From contig JALAGS010000028.1 in assembly GCA_022712315.1 (NCBI GenBank), positions 27,870 through 91,869 of the forward strand: 64,000 bases of DNA, given 5' to 3'. The position numbers were made by a program, and so were the translations under genes. Positions 43,057-52,270 of the stretch are shown in pieces; position 1 is the first letter of the stretch; each line of letters starts with the position of its first letter. Source of the DNA: Sphingobacterium sp. GTDB lineage: Bacteria; Bacteroidota; Bacteroidia; Sphingobacteriales; Sphingobacteriaceae. Under the pieces are notes generated by a model that did no database searches, was not told where the DNA came from, and saw nothing but the letters and a program-made list of their open reading frames with translations.

Positions 43057-45354
43057 TTATTTTCCCTTTATTTTTTCATTACTAAAGGAATATGGTGCAT
43101 CCTCTTTTTTTATCCCTCTACTCTTATTGGGTACATCGCTCATTTTAAATTCAAGATTTGCCCCCTGCAATAAATCCTTATACCGGATGTAATTTCGACC
43201 ATAAGGTTTTCCATTCCAGGACAGCTGATTCACGTAGACCTGCTTCGATCCTTGCTGTTTAGCCTGAATATGTACTTTCTTCCCGTTCTCAAGCGTCAAA
43301 GTAACTTTGTCAAATTGAGGTGAACCAATAACGTATTCACCCGATCCTGGCGAAACAGGGTAAAATCCTAAAGAAGAAAAGACGTACCAGGCTGAAGTCT
43401 GACCGTTATCTTCGTCACCACAATACCCATCAGGTGTAGGTAAATACAATTTATCCATAATCTTGCGCACCCAATATTGTGCCTTCCAAGGTTCTGCTGC
43501 ATAGTTATACAAATAAGGCATGTGTTGGATCGGCTGATTTCCATGGGCATATTGTCCCATGTTCATCACCTGCATTTCACGCATTTCATGGATCATACTA
43601 CGGCTCTTCATTCCTTCATAACTCGGGATAACAAACACCGTATCCAACATGGATACAAAAGACTTATTACCTCCCATTAAATTAATCAGCCCCTGTGGAT
43701 CATGAAATACACAAAAGCTCCAATGCCATGCGTTGCCTTCTGTATATTCGCGAGACCAAGCACTTGGATCAAAATCTGGGACAAATGAACCGTCCGTCTT
43801 TTTTCCCCGCATTAATTTTGTACTTGGGTCAAACAGGTTTTTGTAATTCATCGCTCGCTTTGCGTAAATGGCAGTTTCAGCGTCCGGTTTACCCAGTGCC
43901 TTGCCAAATTCATAGATACACCAATCATTGTAAGCATATTCCAATGAACGTGCTACATTCTGGTCCACTTTCACATCGGCAGGTATATAGCCCAGTTTAT
44001 TATAATATTCATAACCAAAGCGTCCTGTCGAAGAGTGTTTAGGATATGCGCTGTTGGCTCCATGTTTCAATGCTTCCCATAACAGCTCTTTATCATACCC
44101 TTTCCGATCAGTAATTAATGCATCTGCGACAATAGATGCTGAATTGTTTCCGATCATCGATGCACGATGTCCCGGTGAAGCCCACTCAGGAAGGAAACCG
44201 CTCTCCTTGTAAGCATTGACCAATCCTTCCTGCATGCGATCGTTCATGGATGGATATAATAAATTCAACAGCGGAAACAAACTTCTGAATGTATCCCAAA
44301 AACCTGTATCTGTGAACATTTCCCCAGGTAGAATCTGGCCGTTATATGGGCTATAATGAATACGCTTGCCAGTGCCGTCAATTTCAGAAAAATCTCTAGG
44401 AAATAATGTTGAGCGGTAGAGACAAGAATAAAATGTACGCAATCTATCGATATTTAGGTCTTCAACCTGGACTCGGCCAAGGACGTCGTTCCATTGCGCT
44501 TTACCTTCATCAACAACTTGCTGAAATGTTTTGGACTTCACTTCTTTTAGATTAAGTTCTGCCTGCTCAAAACTAATAAAGGAAGAAGCAATACGGGCGA
44601 TCACTTGATCACCTCTCTTCAATGATGGAAAACCTACAATTGCTCCGGCATGATTATCCTGAACCTCCAATTCATTTTTATGTATCGAGCCGCTTTTTAC
44701 GCTAGCTTTGTAAGAGAAAGGTCTATCGAAAGTAATGACGAAGTAATTCTTAAAATTCTCTGGAACACCACCACTATTTTTTGTTGAATAACCTATAATC
44801 TTATTGTCTTGAGGAATTACCTTAATATAAGAGCCCTTATCAAATGCATCGATAATAACATAAGCGCTATCGGTTTTGGGAAATGTGAATTGAAAGATTG
44901 CTGCACGTTGTGATGGAGACAATTCTGTTGTCACATCGTGATCAGCAAGATAAACACTATAATAATAAGGTTTGGCAATTTCTGCTTTATGTGAAAACCA
45001 ACTCGCCCGCTTTTCTTGGTCAAATTGCGGTGTGCCTGTGACTGGCATGATGGAAAACTGACCATAATCATTGTTCCAGGGACTTGGCTGATGCGTTTGC
45101 TTAAATCCTTTAATTTTATCTGCCGTATAAGTATATACCCAGCCATCGCCCATATTCCCTGTTTGGGGCGTCCAAAAATTCATACCCCATGGACGTGCTA
45201 TTGCAGGATAGGTATTCCCATTGGACAATTCATACTTCGATTCCGTACCGATCAATGGATTAACAAAATCAACTGGTGAAGCCTGCTGTGCCATACCCGT
45301 ATGAATCGCGAATAGAAAAAGAATACTCCCCGTTAGTTTTTTAATATTAAACAT
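43057..45354 (-). CDS. GH92-family exo-alpha-mannosidase
   Basis: The 765 residues have a signal peptide (1-23), an N-terminal beta-sandwich (about 28-270) and an (alpha/alpha)6 barrel (about 285-765). Family features are TDTGFWDTFRSLFPL (348-362), catalytic-acid Glu539 in YTEGNAWHW, and GDEDNGQTSAWYVFSSLGFYPV (646-667) with the base Asp. GH92 enzymes are calcium-dependent inverting alpha-mannosidases acting on N-glycans or yeast mannan. The stretch HGNQPIQHMPYLY (604-616) differs from the GNEPSHH form common in the family. It lies 220 bases after the PKD-discoidin gene with a palindrome upstream, so it may be separately expressed. The linkage cut is not known. Confidence 0.93.
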   Translation of the reverse strand: MFNIKKLTGSILFLFAIHTGMAQQASPVDFVNPLIGTESKYELSNGNTYPAIARPWGMNFWTPQTGNMGDGWVYTYTADKIKGFKQTHQPSPWNNDYGQFSIMPVTGTPQFDQEKRASWFSHKAEIAKPYYYSVYLADHDVTTELSPSQRAAIFQFTFPKTDSAYVIIDAFDKGSYIKVIPQDNKIIGYSTKNSGGVPENFKNYFVITFDRPFSYKASVKSGSIHKNELEVQDNHAGAIVGFPSLKRGDQVIARIASSFISFEQAELNLKEVKSKTFQQVVDEGKAQWNDVLGRVQVEDLNIDRLRTFYSCLYRSTLFPRDFSEIDGTGKRIHYSPYNGQILPGEMFTDTGFWDTFRSLFPLLNLLYPSMNDRMQEGLVNAYKESGFLPEWASPGHRASMIGNNSASIVADALITDRKGYDKELLWEALKHGANSAYPKHSSTGRFGYEYYNKLGYIPADVKVDQNVARSLEYAYNDWCIYEFGKALGKPDAETAIYAKRAMNYKNLFDPSTKLMRGKKTDGSFVPDFDPSAWSREYTEGNAWHWSFCVFHDPQGLINLMGGNKSFVSMLDTVFVIPSYEGMKSRSMIHEMREMQVMNMGQYAHGNQPIQHMPYLYNYAAEPWKAQYWVRKIMDKLYLPTPDGYCGDEDNGQTSAWYVFSSLGFYPVSPGSGEYVIGSPQFDKVTLTLENGKKVHIQAKQQGSKQVYVNQLSWNGKPYGRNYIRYKDLLQGANLEFKMSDVPNKSRGIKKEDAPYSFSNEKIKGK

Positions 45355-45390
45355 AAATTATGTATTTGGTTGATACTACAAGCAAAAAAG

Positions 45391-45404
45391 CTAAAACGTA
45401 TTAG
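45391..45404. promoter_or_regulatory. Candidate operator upstream of GH92
   Basis: CTAAAACGTATTAG is an imperfect palindrome 37-50 bases upstream of the GH92 start. Its core AAAACGTnTTAG recurs upstream of the first SusC gene of the same locus (63899-63910). The centred ACGT and flanking A/T are like LacI-family operators. Confidence 0.45.
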
Positions 45405-45574
45405 TAAATATAAGTAAGATAATTAAATATAGAATATGGTAAGGTATTTTTCACAAGATGGTTACAAAAAAATAGCCGCAGAATATCCCTCTTTTAAGCG
45501 AATACCTTACGACTACTTTTTGAACCAGTCACTCTCTTATCACTAACTAGCTTAATGATCTCGTTCTTTTGGAT

Positions 45575-46618
45575 CTACTGTGGTAATTCCAAAAGTCTAA
45601 ATTCACTCATCTGGAAATTTGATCCAGAAGAAACCGATTTCACAACATACCGATAATGAGTGTAAGGTTTTGAATTCGTAAAGGTGAAATTGACTGATTT
45701 ATTTCTATCTGCAGGGGTATTACCAAAACCATACCCCGTAACCGAACTCAAGGTTACCCAAGAATTCCCATTTTCAGAGGCCTGTATTTCCCAGTCTTTA
45801 GGATCTCTTTCAACAGCATCATTTCCTGTCGTTATTGTATACCCATTGATAGTTTGTGGTTGATAGAATACAAATTGCCAATACATCCCCGGCTGATATC
45901 CCCCAATAAATAATTTCGTCTTGGTATCACCGTCTATCAGTTTCTTCGATCCTTCGCCTGCATCAGGGCCACTGGAGTTATCCTGAGAAATTAGGAATGT
46001 ATTATCAATATTTGTCCAGTCTTTTATAATGCCTAGATCTGTAAGCATCTTGGTAATGACAATTTGAGATCCCTTGGGAGTTTTTACGTTTAGCTGGTAG
46101 GTTTCGAATTTTCCTACCTCAATCGATATATCTGCTTTCTCCTTATCAGAAACTTGCTCATATTTATCTTTATCAGTCATCTTTGACCAAATGACTCCTT
46201 TGACGGCAATGTCACTCGCATAACTCAAGATCAACTTTCCGGTTCCGTTTTTTGTCGCATCGAATCGAATTAGCTTCTCTGCATCAATTTTAATTACCTC
46301 TTCCCGTTGAGCCCAATCGCCATTTTCATTGAGTACTTTAAGTCTTACTGTGAAATCCCCCGTACCTAAAAAAGTATGTTGCGGCGAAGTTTTCGACGAG
46401 GTGCTATCATCCCCAAAGCTCCACCGTGTTTCAGAATAGTCTTTTGACTGATTTGTAAATTCAAAAGTAAATGGGTCATCCTTCGCAACCTGCTTAATAG
46501 AAAAAGCAGAAACCGGATTGGGAAGCTGGGGTTTGTCAACAACCACTTCCTTTTCTTTACTGCAGCCTAATAAGGTAAACAGTAAAAGTATACAATAGCT
46601 ATATTTCCCTAATTTCAT
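45575..46618 (-). CDS. Surface lipoprotein with PKD and discoidin domains
   Basis: From ATG 46618 the protein has 347 residues (ATG 46633 is also possible; the longer frame from 46696 overlaps the upstream gene and is rejected). A lipoprotein signal (LLGCSKEKE) precedes a PKD domain with RWSFGDDSTSSKTSPQHTF, a linker beta region, and a C-terminal F5/8 type C (discoidin) domain with SSGPDAGEGSKKLIDGD and RDPKDWEIQASENG. Discoidin domains bind sugars or lipids. It is one of three discoidin lipoproteins in this locus that keep the same C-terminal module. A glycan-capture role is inferred. Confidence 0.8.
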   Translation of the reverse strand: MKLGKYSYCILLLFTLLGCSKEKEVVVDKPQLPNPVSAFSIKQVAKDDPFTFEFTNQSKDYSETRWSFGDDSTSSKTSPQHTFLGTGDFTVRLKVLNENGDWAQREEVIKIDAEKLIRFDATKNGTGKLILSYASDIAVKGVIWSKMTDKDKYEQVSDKEKADISIEVGKFETYQLNVKTPKGSQIVITKMLTDLGIIKDWTNIDNTFLISQDNSSGPDAGEGSKKLIDGDTKTKLFIGGYQPGMYWQFVFYQPQTINGYTITTGNDAVERDPKDWEIQASENGNSWVTLSSVTGYGFGNTPADRNKSVNFTFTNSKPYTHYRYVVKSVSSGSNFQMSEFRLLELPQ

Positions 46619-46662
46619 TGTTGTAAATTTCATTGTTGTTATACATATAGTTGCCACAATAC

Positions 46663-48033
46663 CTATAAGAATTCGATCATACGCCATTCGGAACATTGAA
46701 ATAAACGATTCCCTACATTTTCTGTAATATTCAAACGATAGAATTTATAGCTTCCTGGTTTTTGCACATTAAATCGTCTTGTTTCAAGTCTATTTGGAAA
46801 GCTTTCGTTGGTTCTTGCATCAATGACTACCCAGTTAGTACCGTCCAAAGAGCCCTCAAGGTTCCAACTTTTTGGATCCCGGCTAATTTCATCATTCCCT
46901 GAAGTCAATGTATATGCACCAATCTTCAGTGTTCGAGTAAATGTCAACGTACATTGTAAATCTCCCGTAAACCCACCTTGTAAAAATTTAGTATCCGTGC
47001 GATTATCAACCAATTTAAGGCTACCTTCACCTGCATTTGGACCACCATCATTATCCCGATTTACCGTTAAAGTCCCTTCACCTGTCACGTCAAATTCCAC
47101 AACATTGGCACAATCAATTAAAATTGTCGTATAGTTTTTCTGTGGATTGATAACATGTAAAGTGGGGTCTTTTAAATAAACTGTCACCGCCAGAAATTTA
47201 TCTTTATTTTTAGCGATGACGTCCCAAGGAACAGCGATATTAAAATTTGCGGACGATTTATTACCTGCCACCTGTATGCGGGATGAAAGTGAAAATTCAT
47301 TATCTTGCAATCCAATGGTGTTCGCAGGTAATATTTTTTTGGTAATCCAGTTTGAAATTGAATCTCTGGTCCCCCTTACCTCAACATAAAACCATTTACT
47401 AGGAAAAGACGCTAAAGAAACTCCAATAGGAATTTCAATTCCGGAAGGTGTGGTTTCATAATTATTATGTTTGCTCGCTAAGATGATCCCGCCGGGCGTA
47501 TTCGTCACAGAGAGATAATGAATATCTGTAGCAGTCAAAAGGCTTTTGGAATCTAATGTAACAATGACGCTATTGGGATTCCCCAATTGATTTCCTTTTC
47601 CCGGATTGATCAACTTATAGGAAAGGGCAAATTTTTTGCCATACACTCTTTCTATTTCCGTCCTCGAAATTGTCAATAAAAAGGAGGCTGTGTCTGCGCC
47701 GTATTGAAACTTCACCACATTTGGAAAAGAAAAAGCTTGATTTGGTAAAGCGACAACATCCTTGAGCACGCCCGATCCTATCAACTTCGTCACGGTGTCT
47801 GTATTCAATTGAAGCTCCACATCAAAGGTTTTCGAAGCGGGGCTACTTAACTTGACCTTCATAGGCACTTGGACATAGTCATTTGTTTTTACTAAATCCC
47901 TTCCTCCACCTTCGGCAATAACCTGTACAGGATTATTCTCCAACAAACCGAAGCCTTCAAGATTATCTTTTGAACAGGCCATAAATTGGCAATAGCTCAA
48001 AATCATCGTAAAAAAATAAAAAAATCTTTTCAT
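46663..48033 (-). CDS. Surface lipoprotein with DUF1735 and discoidin domains
   Basis: From ATG 48033 the protein has 456 residues with a lipoprotein signal (CQFMACSKDN). The N-terminal half has two Ig-like DUF1735-type repeats (KLSSPASKTFDVELQLN and the later SLASFPSKWFYVEVRG), and the C-terminus an F5/8 type C domain (DGGPNAGEGSLKLVDN, RDPKSWNLEGSLDG). DUF1735 domains occur beside GH18 endoglycosidases and binding proteins in N-glycan loci of Bacteroides. No catalytic domain is present here. Its ATG is 63 bases after the LamG gene. Confidence 0.8.
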   Translation of the reverse strand: MKRFFYFFTMILSYCQFMACSKDNLEGFGLLENNPVQVIAEGGGRDLVKTNDYVQVPMKVKLSSPASKTFDVELQLNTDTVTKLIGSGVLKDVVALPNQAFSFPNVVKFQYGADTASFLLTISRTEIERVYGKKFALSYKLINPGKGNQLGNPNSVIVTLDSKSLLTATDIHYLSVTNTPGGIILASKHNNYETTPSGIEIPIGVSLASFPSKWFYVEVRGTRDSISNWITKKILPANTIGLQDNEFSLSSRIQVAGNKSSANFNIAVPWDVIAKNKDKFLAVTVYLKDPTLHVINPQKNYTTILIDCANVVEFDVTGEGTLTVNRDNDGGPNAGEGSLKLVDNRTDTKFLQGGFTGDLQCTLTFTRTLKIGAYTLTSGNDEISRDPKSWNLEGSLDGTNWVVIDARTNESFPNRLETRRFNVQKPGSYKFYRLNITENVGNRLFQCSEWRMIEFL

Positions 48034-48096
48034 CTGTAAATAATTTTTACCTTCATCATTAATGAAGCCTACCATGTTAAACTATTCTGTTTGGAA

Positions 48097-49833
48097 TTAT
48101 TTATCAACCCAAACACGTCCATCCAATTGCCAGTTCTCCTGTCTAGCGATCTGCAACCAACTGAATATCTGCGCTGTTACATCCGTGTTTTTGGGAACTA
48201 ATGTATTAATCGTTTCTACAGATGGGGCACAAAGAAAGTCATTGAGCTTGGAGATTTCATAGTTCGAATTTCCTAGCTTCAATGTATTTCCATAAGGTCC
48301 TTCGTCGTAGAGAACACCATTGGTAACCGTTCCAACGACAGGCCAATTGGCCGCAAGATTTGCATAATAAGGATGTTCCTCATTGATCCCCACTTGACAA
48401 TTATACTGCGAAATAACTGCCAATGGCAGGGCGGCCTTCCAAAATCGTATATCAGCCAGATAGTAATCACCTTCGTTCCAGTTGCTTCCCCCATTTATTA
48501 AGCCCAATCTAAATTTTGCCGGACTACTGATCGATCCCCATGAACTAATGTCCATCTCATTTCCAGGCAGGCCATTGGTATAGGTTTTCACGATTCGTTT
48601 ACCCTCACTTGTTAGCGATCCAACAATAGTTACATTATTCCAGGTCGCATTGTTTAATTTAGGTCCGTTTACTTCTCCACTTCCGTTAGGACCACGGCCA
48701 TTAAACATCCAATAGTCTTCCTTAAAGGCCAAGATCCACCCATTTGTCGGTGCACCCGACTCCCATTTTTCACGTTTGCCAATAAAAGATGGATAGTTAG
48801 GAAATTTGTACGTATTATTAGGTCCTTTATTCTTTTTCACCTTTAATTCAATTGTAAATTCTTCTTTATCTCCTAGATCAAATACAGGATTGTCCCCTTC
48901 GGTCAACTCTGCGTAGATTCCGCTCTTAAACCGCAAAAAATCTCCAGAAAAACGACTTCCCAAATAGGGTTTATTAATATATCTCGATTTGTATTTAGGT
49001 GAATAAAAAATTGTGAAAGTATTGACATTTGGGTTACTAAAAATCGTATTGTCGTTCTGTGCTGGAGGAATCTCAAAAGGACCACCTTTACTTGACGTGA
49101 TGATCACCAGCCAATTCTCCTTTTTAAATGCGGGTCTTTGCTCCAAAGCCTGTATGACCTCCCCCACCTGTTTGTCGAAGTTTTCTATAGCAGCCTTATA
49201 GACAGCACTGCTATTGTCATAAGCGCCGCTCTTTCCCGCTTTATCAACCGCCGTAAAATGTGCAGTCAACATCGTCAGTTCAGGTTGCTTTAAACCCTCT
49301 TTGACATCCTTTACAACTTCTTCATCCGAATTTTCTAGTTTGGCTACCGTTGTAGGGGCTAAGTTATCAACAAATATCTTGGAGCTACTGTACACTTTAA
49401 ATTCTGGGGTCTTCATATTCGCTGCCACTCGCGTATAGACTGTTGGAAAGGTCTGAAAATTATTATTCTTAAAATTATCACCAATGACCAGATGCTTATT
49501 TTGGCTTACTCCAGTGATAATATTGGACAAATCAGCTCCCGTAGTATTGGTAATGTCATGTTCCTCGCTTAACGAAACCCATGAATAAATAGAATGGTTA
49601 AGCAAACCATTCATCGTTGGAATATTAGCTGTTCGGACCGATTCTCCCCGAGCACCGTCCACAATGAGCAGGAGCACCTTAGGCTTGCCATATACCAAGT
49701 CCACGGTATCTTGTTTGCCTTCATTACTCGGTATCAATCGACCGAATTCATCTTTACAGGAAATGAACATCAATAAAAGTACTAAGGACATTAGCCGAAG
49801 GCTTATATTTCGAAAATTAGCTTGAGATCTCAT
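48097..49833 (-). CDS. Lipoprotein with degenerate alkaline-phosphatase-like, LamG and DUF4983 domains
   Basis: The 578 residues begin with a lipoprotein signal (Cys26 in LMFISCKDEF). Residues about 50-285 have the fold pattern of nucleotide pyrophosphatase/phosphodiesterase (VLLLIVDGARGESV, then NIPTMNGLL), but metal-ligand motifs are changed: the usual DxxGHxxG reads DKAGKSG (197-203) and TSDHG reads TSSKG (246-250). A LamG concanavalin-like domain (about 290-470) and a C-terminal DUF4983-type tail follow (ending WQLDGRVWVDK). It is probably a binding protein and not an enzyme. It lies in mid-operon of PUL2. Confidence 0.75.
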   Translation of the reverse strand: MRSQANFRNISLRLMSLVLLLMFISCKDEFGRLIPSNEGKQDTVDLVYGKPKVLLLIVDGARGESVRTANIPTMNGLLNHSIYSWVSLSEEHDITNTTGADLSNIITGVSQNKHLVIGDNFKNNNFQTFPTVYTRVAANMKTPEFKVYSSSKIFVDNLAPTTVAKLENSDEEVVKDVKEGLKQPELTMLTAHFTAVDKAGKSGAYDNSSAVYKAAIENFDKQVGEVIQALEQRPAFKKENWLVIITSSKGGPFEIPPAQNDNTIFSNPNVNTFTIFYSPKYKSRYINKPYLGSRFSGDFLRFKSGIYAELTEGDNPVFDLGDKEEFTIELKVKKNKGPNNTYKFPNYPSFIGKREKWESGAPTNGWILAFKEDYWMFNGRGPNGSGEVNGPKLNNATWNNVTIVGSLTSEGKRIVKTYTNGLPGNEMDISSWGSISSPAKFRLGLINGGSNWNEGDYYLADIRFWKAALPLAVISQYNCQVGINEEHPYYANLAANWPVVGTVTNGVLYDEGPYGNTLKLGNSNYEISKLNDFLCAPSVETINTLVPKNTDVTAQIFSWLQIARQENWQLDGRVWVDK

Positions 49834-49849
49834 CAGTTTAAAGTTTAAA

Positions 49850-51475
49850 TTACTGTTCCAATTTAATTCGAATCAGATTATGCACCTCTTCATTATTAAA
49901 TCGACCAAAATAGCCCATTAAAAGCAATGCACGTTTTCCATCTTCTGTTTTTGTCTCCACAGCTTTATTGATAAATCCGGAGAAATAACCAGAAGTGTTA
50001 TAGTCACTATTTAATTCCCCATTAGGATTTAGGATCATAAAGCCATTTCGCGCAATATTATTATAGCGCGCAAAATCACCCGAGACAACAATTAAACCAT
50101 CATTTAATTGCATTGCATAAGAAGGATTACCCCCGTCAAATGTTTTGGTCTGAAACGTTGGATCCACTGTCCCATTTGCATTCAACATCATCACTTTAAT
50201 CGCGGAAGCACCATTATATTTACTAAACCCTCCAACAACCATGTATTTATTGGTTAATGTATTGTAAGTAACTGACGAAACATTGTAGTCTGCTCCGGTA
50301 CCGCCCGAATTAAATGTCGGGTCCAATGTTCCATCCGCATTCAATCGAGTAATATATCCTACAGACTGCCCATCAAACCTATTGAAAGAACCATAAACTA
50401 AGATTTTCCCCTTTAGAGTCCCACTGTTGTGATATACTGTTGCTACCGATCCATTTCCACCTGACAACGGTTTACCATCTGCCCCAAACCTAAAAGATTT
50501 GTCTAACGAACCATCCAGATTCAACCGGGCAACATGCCTTATTTCTGTACTGTCCAAGATAACGGTATCTCGAGTTTCCAGTTTGTTAGGTTTTCCATAG
50601 ATTCGATGAATGTAATATCTAAAATTTCCTGTCGCTAAGATTTTCCCGTCGGACTCATAAATATTACCGATATTGCCATCAAATCCGCCATTAAATGTCG
50701 GATAATATTTCAGCGTATCCGTTTGACCTGGTCTTCGGAATGGTTTAATCCCCATGGTATCGATGGCTCCGGTTGTATAAATTCGCGTCAGATTGCTGAT
50801 ATCAGCATTTCGCTGCCCATAACCGGAAAAAGAACCTGCCAAAAAATAGTAATTCCCCAATTTTAAAATGCTATTCAATGAGTTATTGGCCCCTGTACCT
50901 ATTCGGAAACTCGCGTCGTAGGTCCCATCCGCAAATGTCCTCACCAAACGATTAATCGGTCGTATTGCCCCTTTATTATTATAATTTGTGAAAGAACCTG
51001 TATAAATCATTTTGCCATCTTCCAAAAAGAGCACATCGGAAACCATACCATTTGTTCCCACCCCCACTTGAAAGGTGGCGTCAAGGGACACATTTCCTAA
51101 AACTGTAAATTGTGGCCCGAAAAAAACAATATCATCTATTGTAACAGAGAGCACTCCAGTGCTGGCGAAAGGCGGAACCTTCAATTTCACATGATCTGCC
51201 GTTAACTCAACAATCTGCGCTTTCTCACCGTTAAACCGAATGATAGCCTTGTCTTTATATTTATCCAGGCCTTTAATCCGCATGATCGTCTCACCTCCAG
51301 TTTTACCAGATTCGGGCTGCATCTTATCCGTTGGATTGATTTCGATGCCCAACGGAGGCAATCCATCTTCATAGGGAGCTGAAAACATTTTATTATCCTT
51401 ATTGCACCCTAATAGAAGAGAAATAACGAACAAAAGGGCTGTATATTTCCAAGTCGTATTATACATAACTTTCAT
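49850..51475 (-). CDS. Lipoprotein with IPT-like (DUF5008) domain and DUF5122 beta-propeller
   Basis: The 541 residues have a lipoprotein signal (Cys24 in LLLGCNKDN), an IPT/TIG-like domain (about 30-125, GGETIMRIKGLDKYKDKAI), and a series of at least six DUF5122 repeats of the type D-x-T/S-F-x-x-G-x-G-x-N followed by G-x-F-x-x-Y-N (DATFQVGVGTNG, DASFRIGTGANN, DKSFRFGADG, DPTFNSGGTGAD, DPTFQTKTFDGG), expected to close a beta-propeller. Such propellers bind ligands on the cell surface. It is 21 bases after the fasciclin gene. Confidence 0.78.
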   Translation of the reverse strand: MKVMYNTTWKYTALLFVISLLLGCNKDNKMFSAPYEDGLPPLGIEINPTDKMQPESGKTGGETIMRIKGLDKYKDKAIIRFNGEKAQIVELTADHVKLKVPPFASTGVLSVTIDDIVFFGPQFTVLGNVSLDATFQVGVGTNGMVSDVLFLEDGKMIYTGSFTNYNNKGAIRPINRLVRTFADGTYDASFRIGTGANNSLNSILKLGNYYFLAGSFSGYGQRNADISNLTRIYTTGAIDTMGIKPFRRPGQTDTLKYYPTFNGGFDGNIGNIYESDGKILATGNFRYYIHRIYGKPNKLETRDTVILDSTEIRHVARLNLDGSLDKSFRFGADGKPLSGGNGSVATVYHNSGTLKGKILVYGSFNRFDGQSVGYITRLNADGTLDPTFNSGGTGADYNVSSVTYNTLTNKYMVVGGFSKYNGASAIKVMMLNANGTVDPTFQTKTFDGGNPSYAMQLNDGLIVVSGDFARYNNIARNGFMILNPNGELNSDYNTSGYFSGFINKAVETKTEDGKRALLLMGYFGRFNNEEVHNLIRIKLEQ

Positions 51476-51496
51476 AATTTAATCTACAATTGGTTA

Positions 51497-52258
51497 TTAA
51501 CGCTTACTTTCCAATATATCCCACTGAATGTCACCCGGATTAAACCCAAACTGAGTTTTGGTATAATCGATAACATGAACAACACCATTATCTGGTTGAA
51601 TATCCGATGATGCTACTGGACAGGATCGCCAGTCATTTGGCCTACTAACATCCGGGATATAGGAGATATAGAGCTGCCTATAGCCCATATATTTTAGACG
51701 GGTTATGTTATTTTTATCGGAATCATTAATTGCATCATTATAAACTACACCAATATTGGACACGGTATTCCCCAGTGCGGTATAATTTTGTCCTTTATAG
51801 ACATTCAAGAGATCAAAATCAATCTGGGGATAATCCATTAATTTTCGTTTCCCATTAAACATGTAACGTAGTAAATACTTGCGCCAGATCGCACTATCAA
51901 TGTCCGCGAGTGTTTTGATGGTATCTCTTCCTAAATTGTAAAGCATCCAATTGACGCTTTGATCGATAACGGTATTTGATTTTGCCAGACCGATCAACTT
52001 CTTTATATTCTCATCTCTAGGAGCAAAAAAAGTAAACTCTTTGGACTTAAAATCTTCTTCCAAACCTGCTAATCTGATAATTTGGGCAATTGAATCGAAT
52101 TCTCTTGGTTTCGAATCCAGATAATCCATAATCGAGCCATTAAATTTTGCCTGTGCCAATCCGCCGTCCTGATAATACGCGTCTTTTTTGCATGATCCCA
52201 TACCCAACATTAACATCACCGTTATGAAGGCATATCCTATAATCTTTGCTTGTATCAT
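51497..52258 (-). CDS. Fasciclin-domain lipoprotein
   Basis: The 253 residues begin with a lipoprotein signal (Cys23 in GMGSCKKDA). A fasciclin (FAS1) domain spans about 40-235 with FTFFAPRDENIKKLI in the first half and the GVVHVIDYTKTQFGFNP end, corresponding to the NGxIHVID motif. FAS1 domains mediate adhesion and carbohydrate or protein binding. It lies between the second SusD and the propeller gene; a second fasciclin lipoprotein lies after the first SusD, so each SusC/SusD pair has one. Confidence 0.85.
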   Translation of the reverse strand: MIQAKIIGYAFITVMLMLGMGSCKKDAYYQDGGLAQAKFNGSIMDYLDSKPREFDSIAQIIRLAGLEEDFKSKEFTFFAPRDENIKKLIGLAKSNTVIDQSVNWMLYNLGRDTIKTLADIDSAIWRKYLLRYMFNGKRKLMDYPQIDFDLLNVYKGQNYTALGNTVSNIGVVYNDAINDSDKNNITRLKYMGYRQLYISYIPDVSRPNDWRSCPVASSDIQPDNGVVHVIDYTKTQFGFNPGDIQWDILESKR

Positions 52259-52270
52259 AATTAAACTGAT

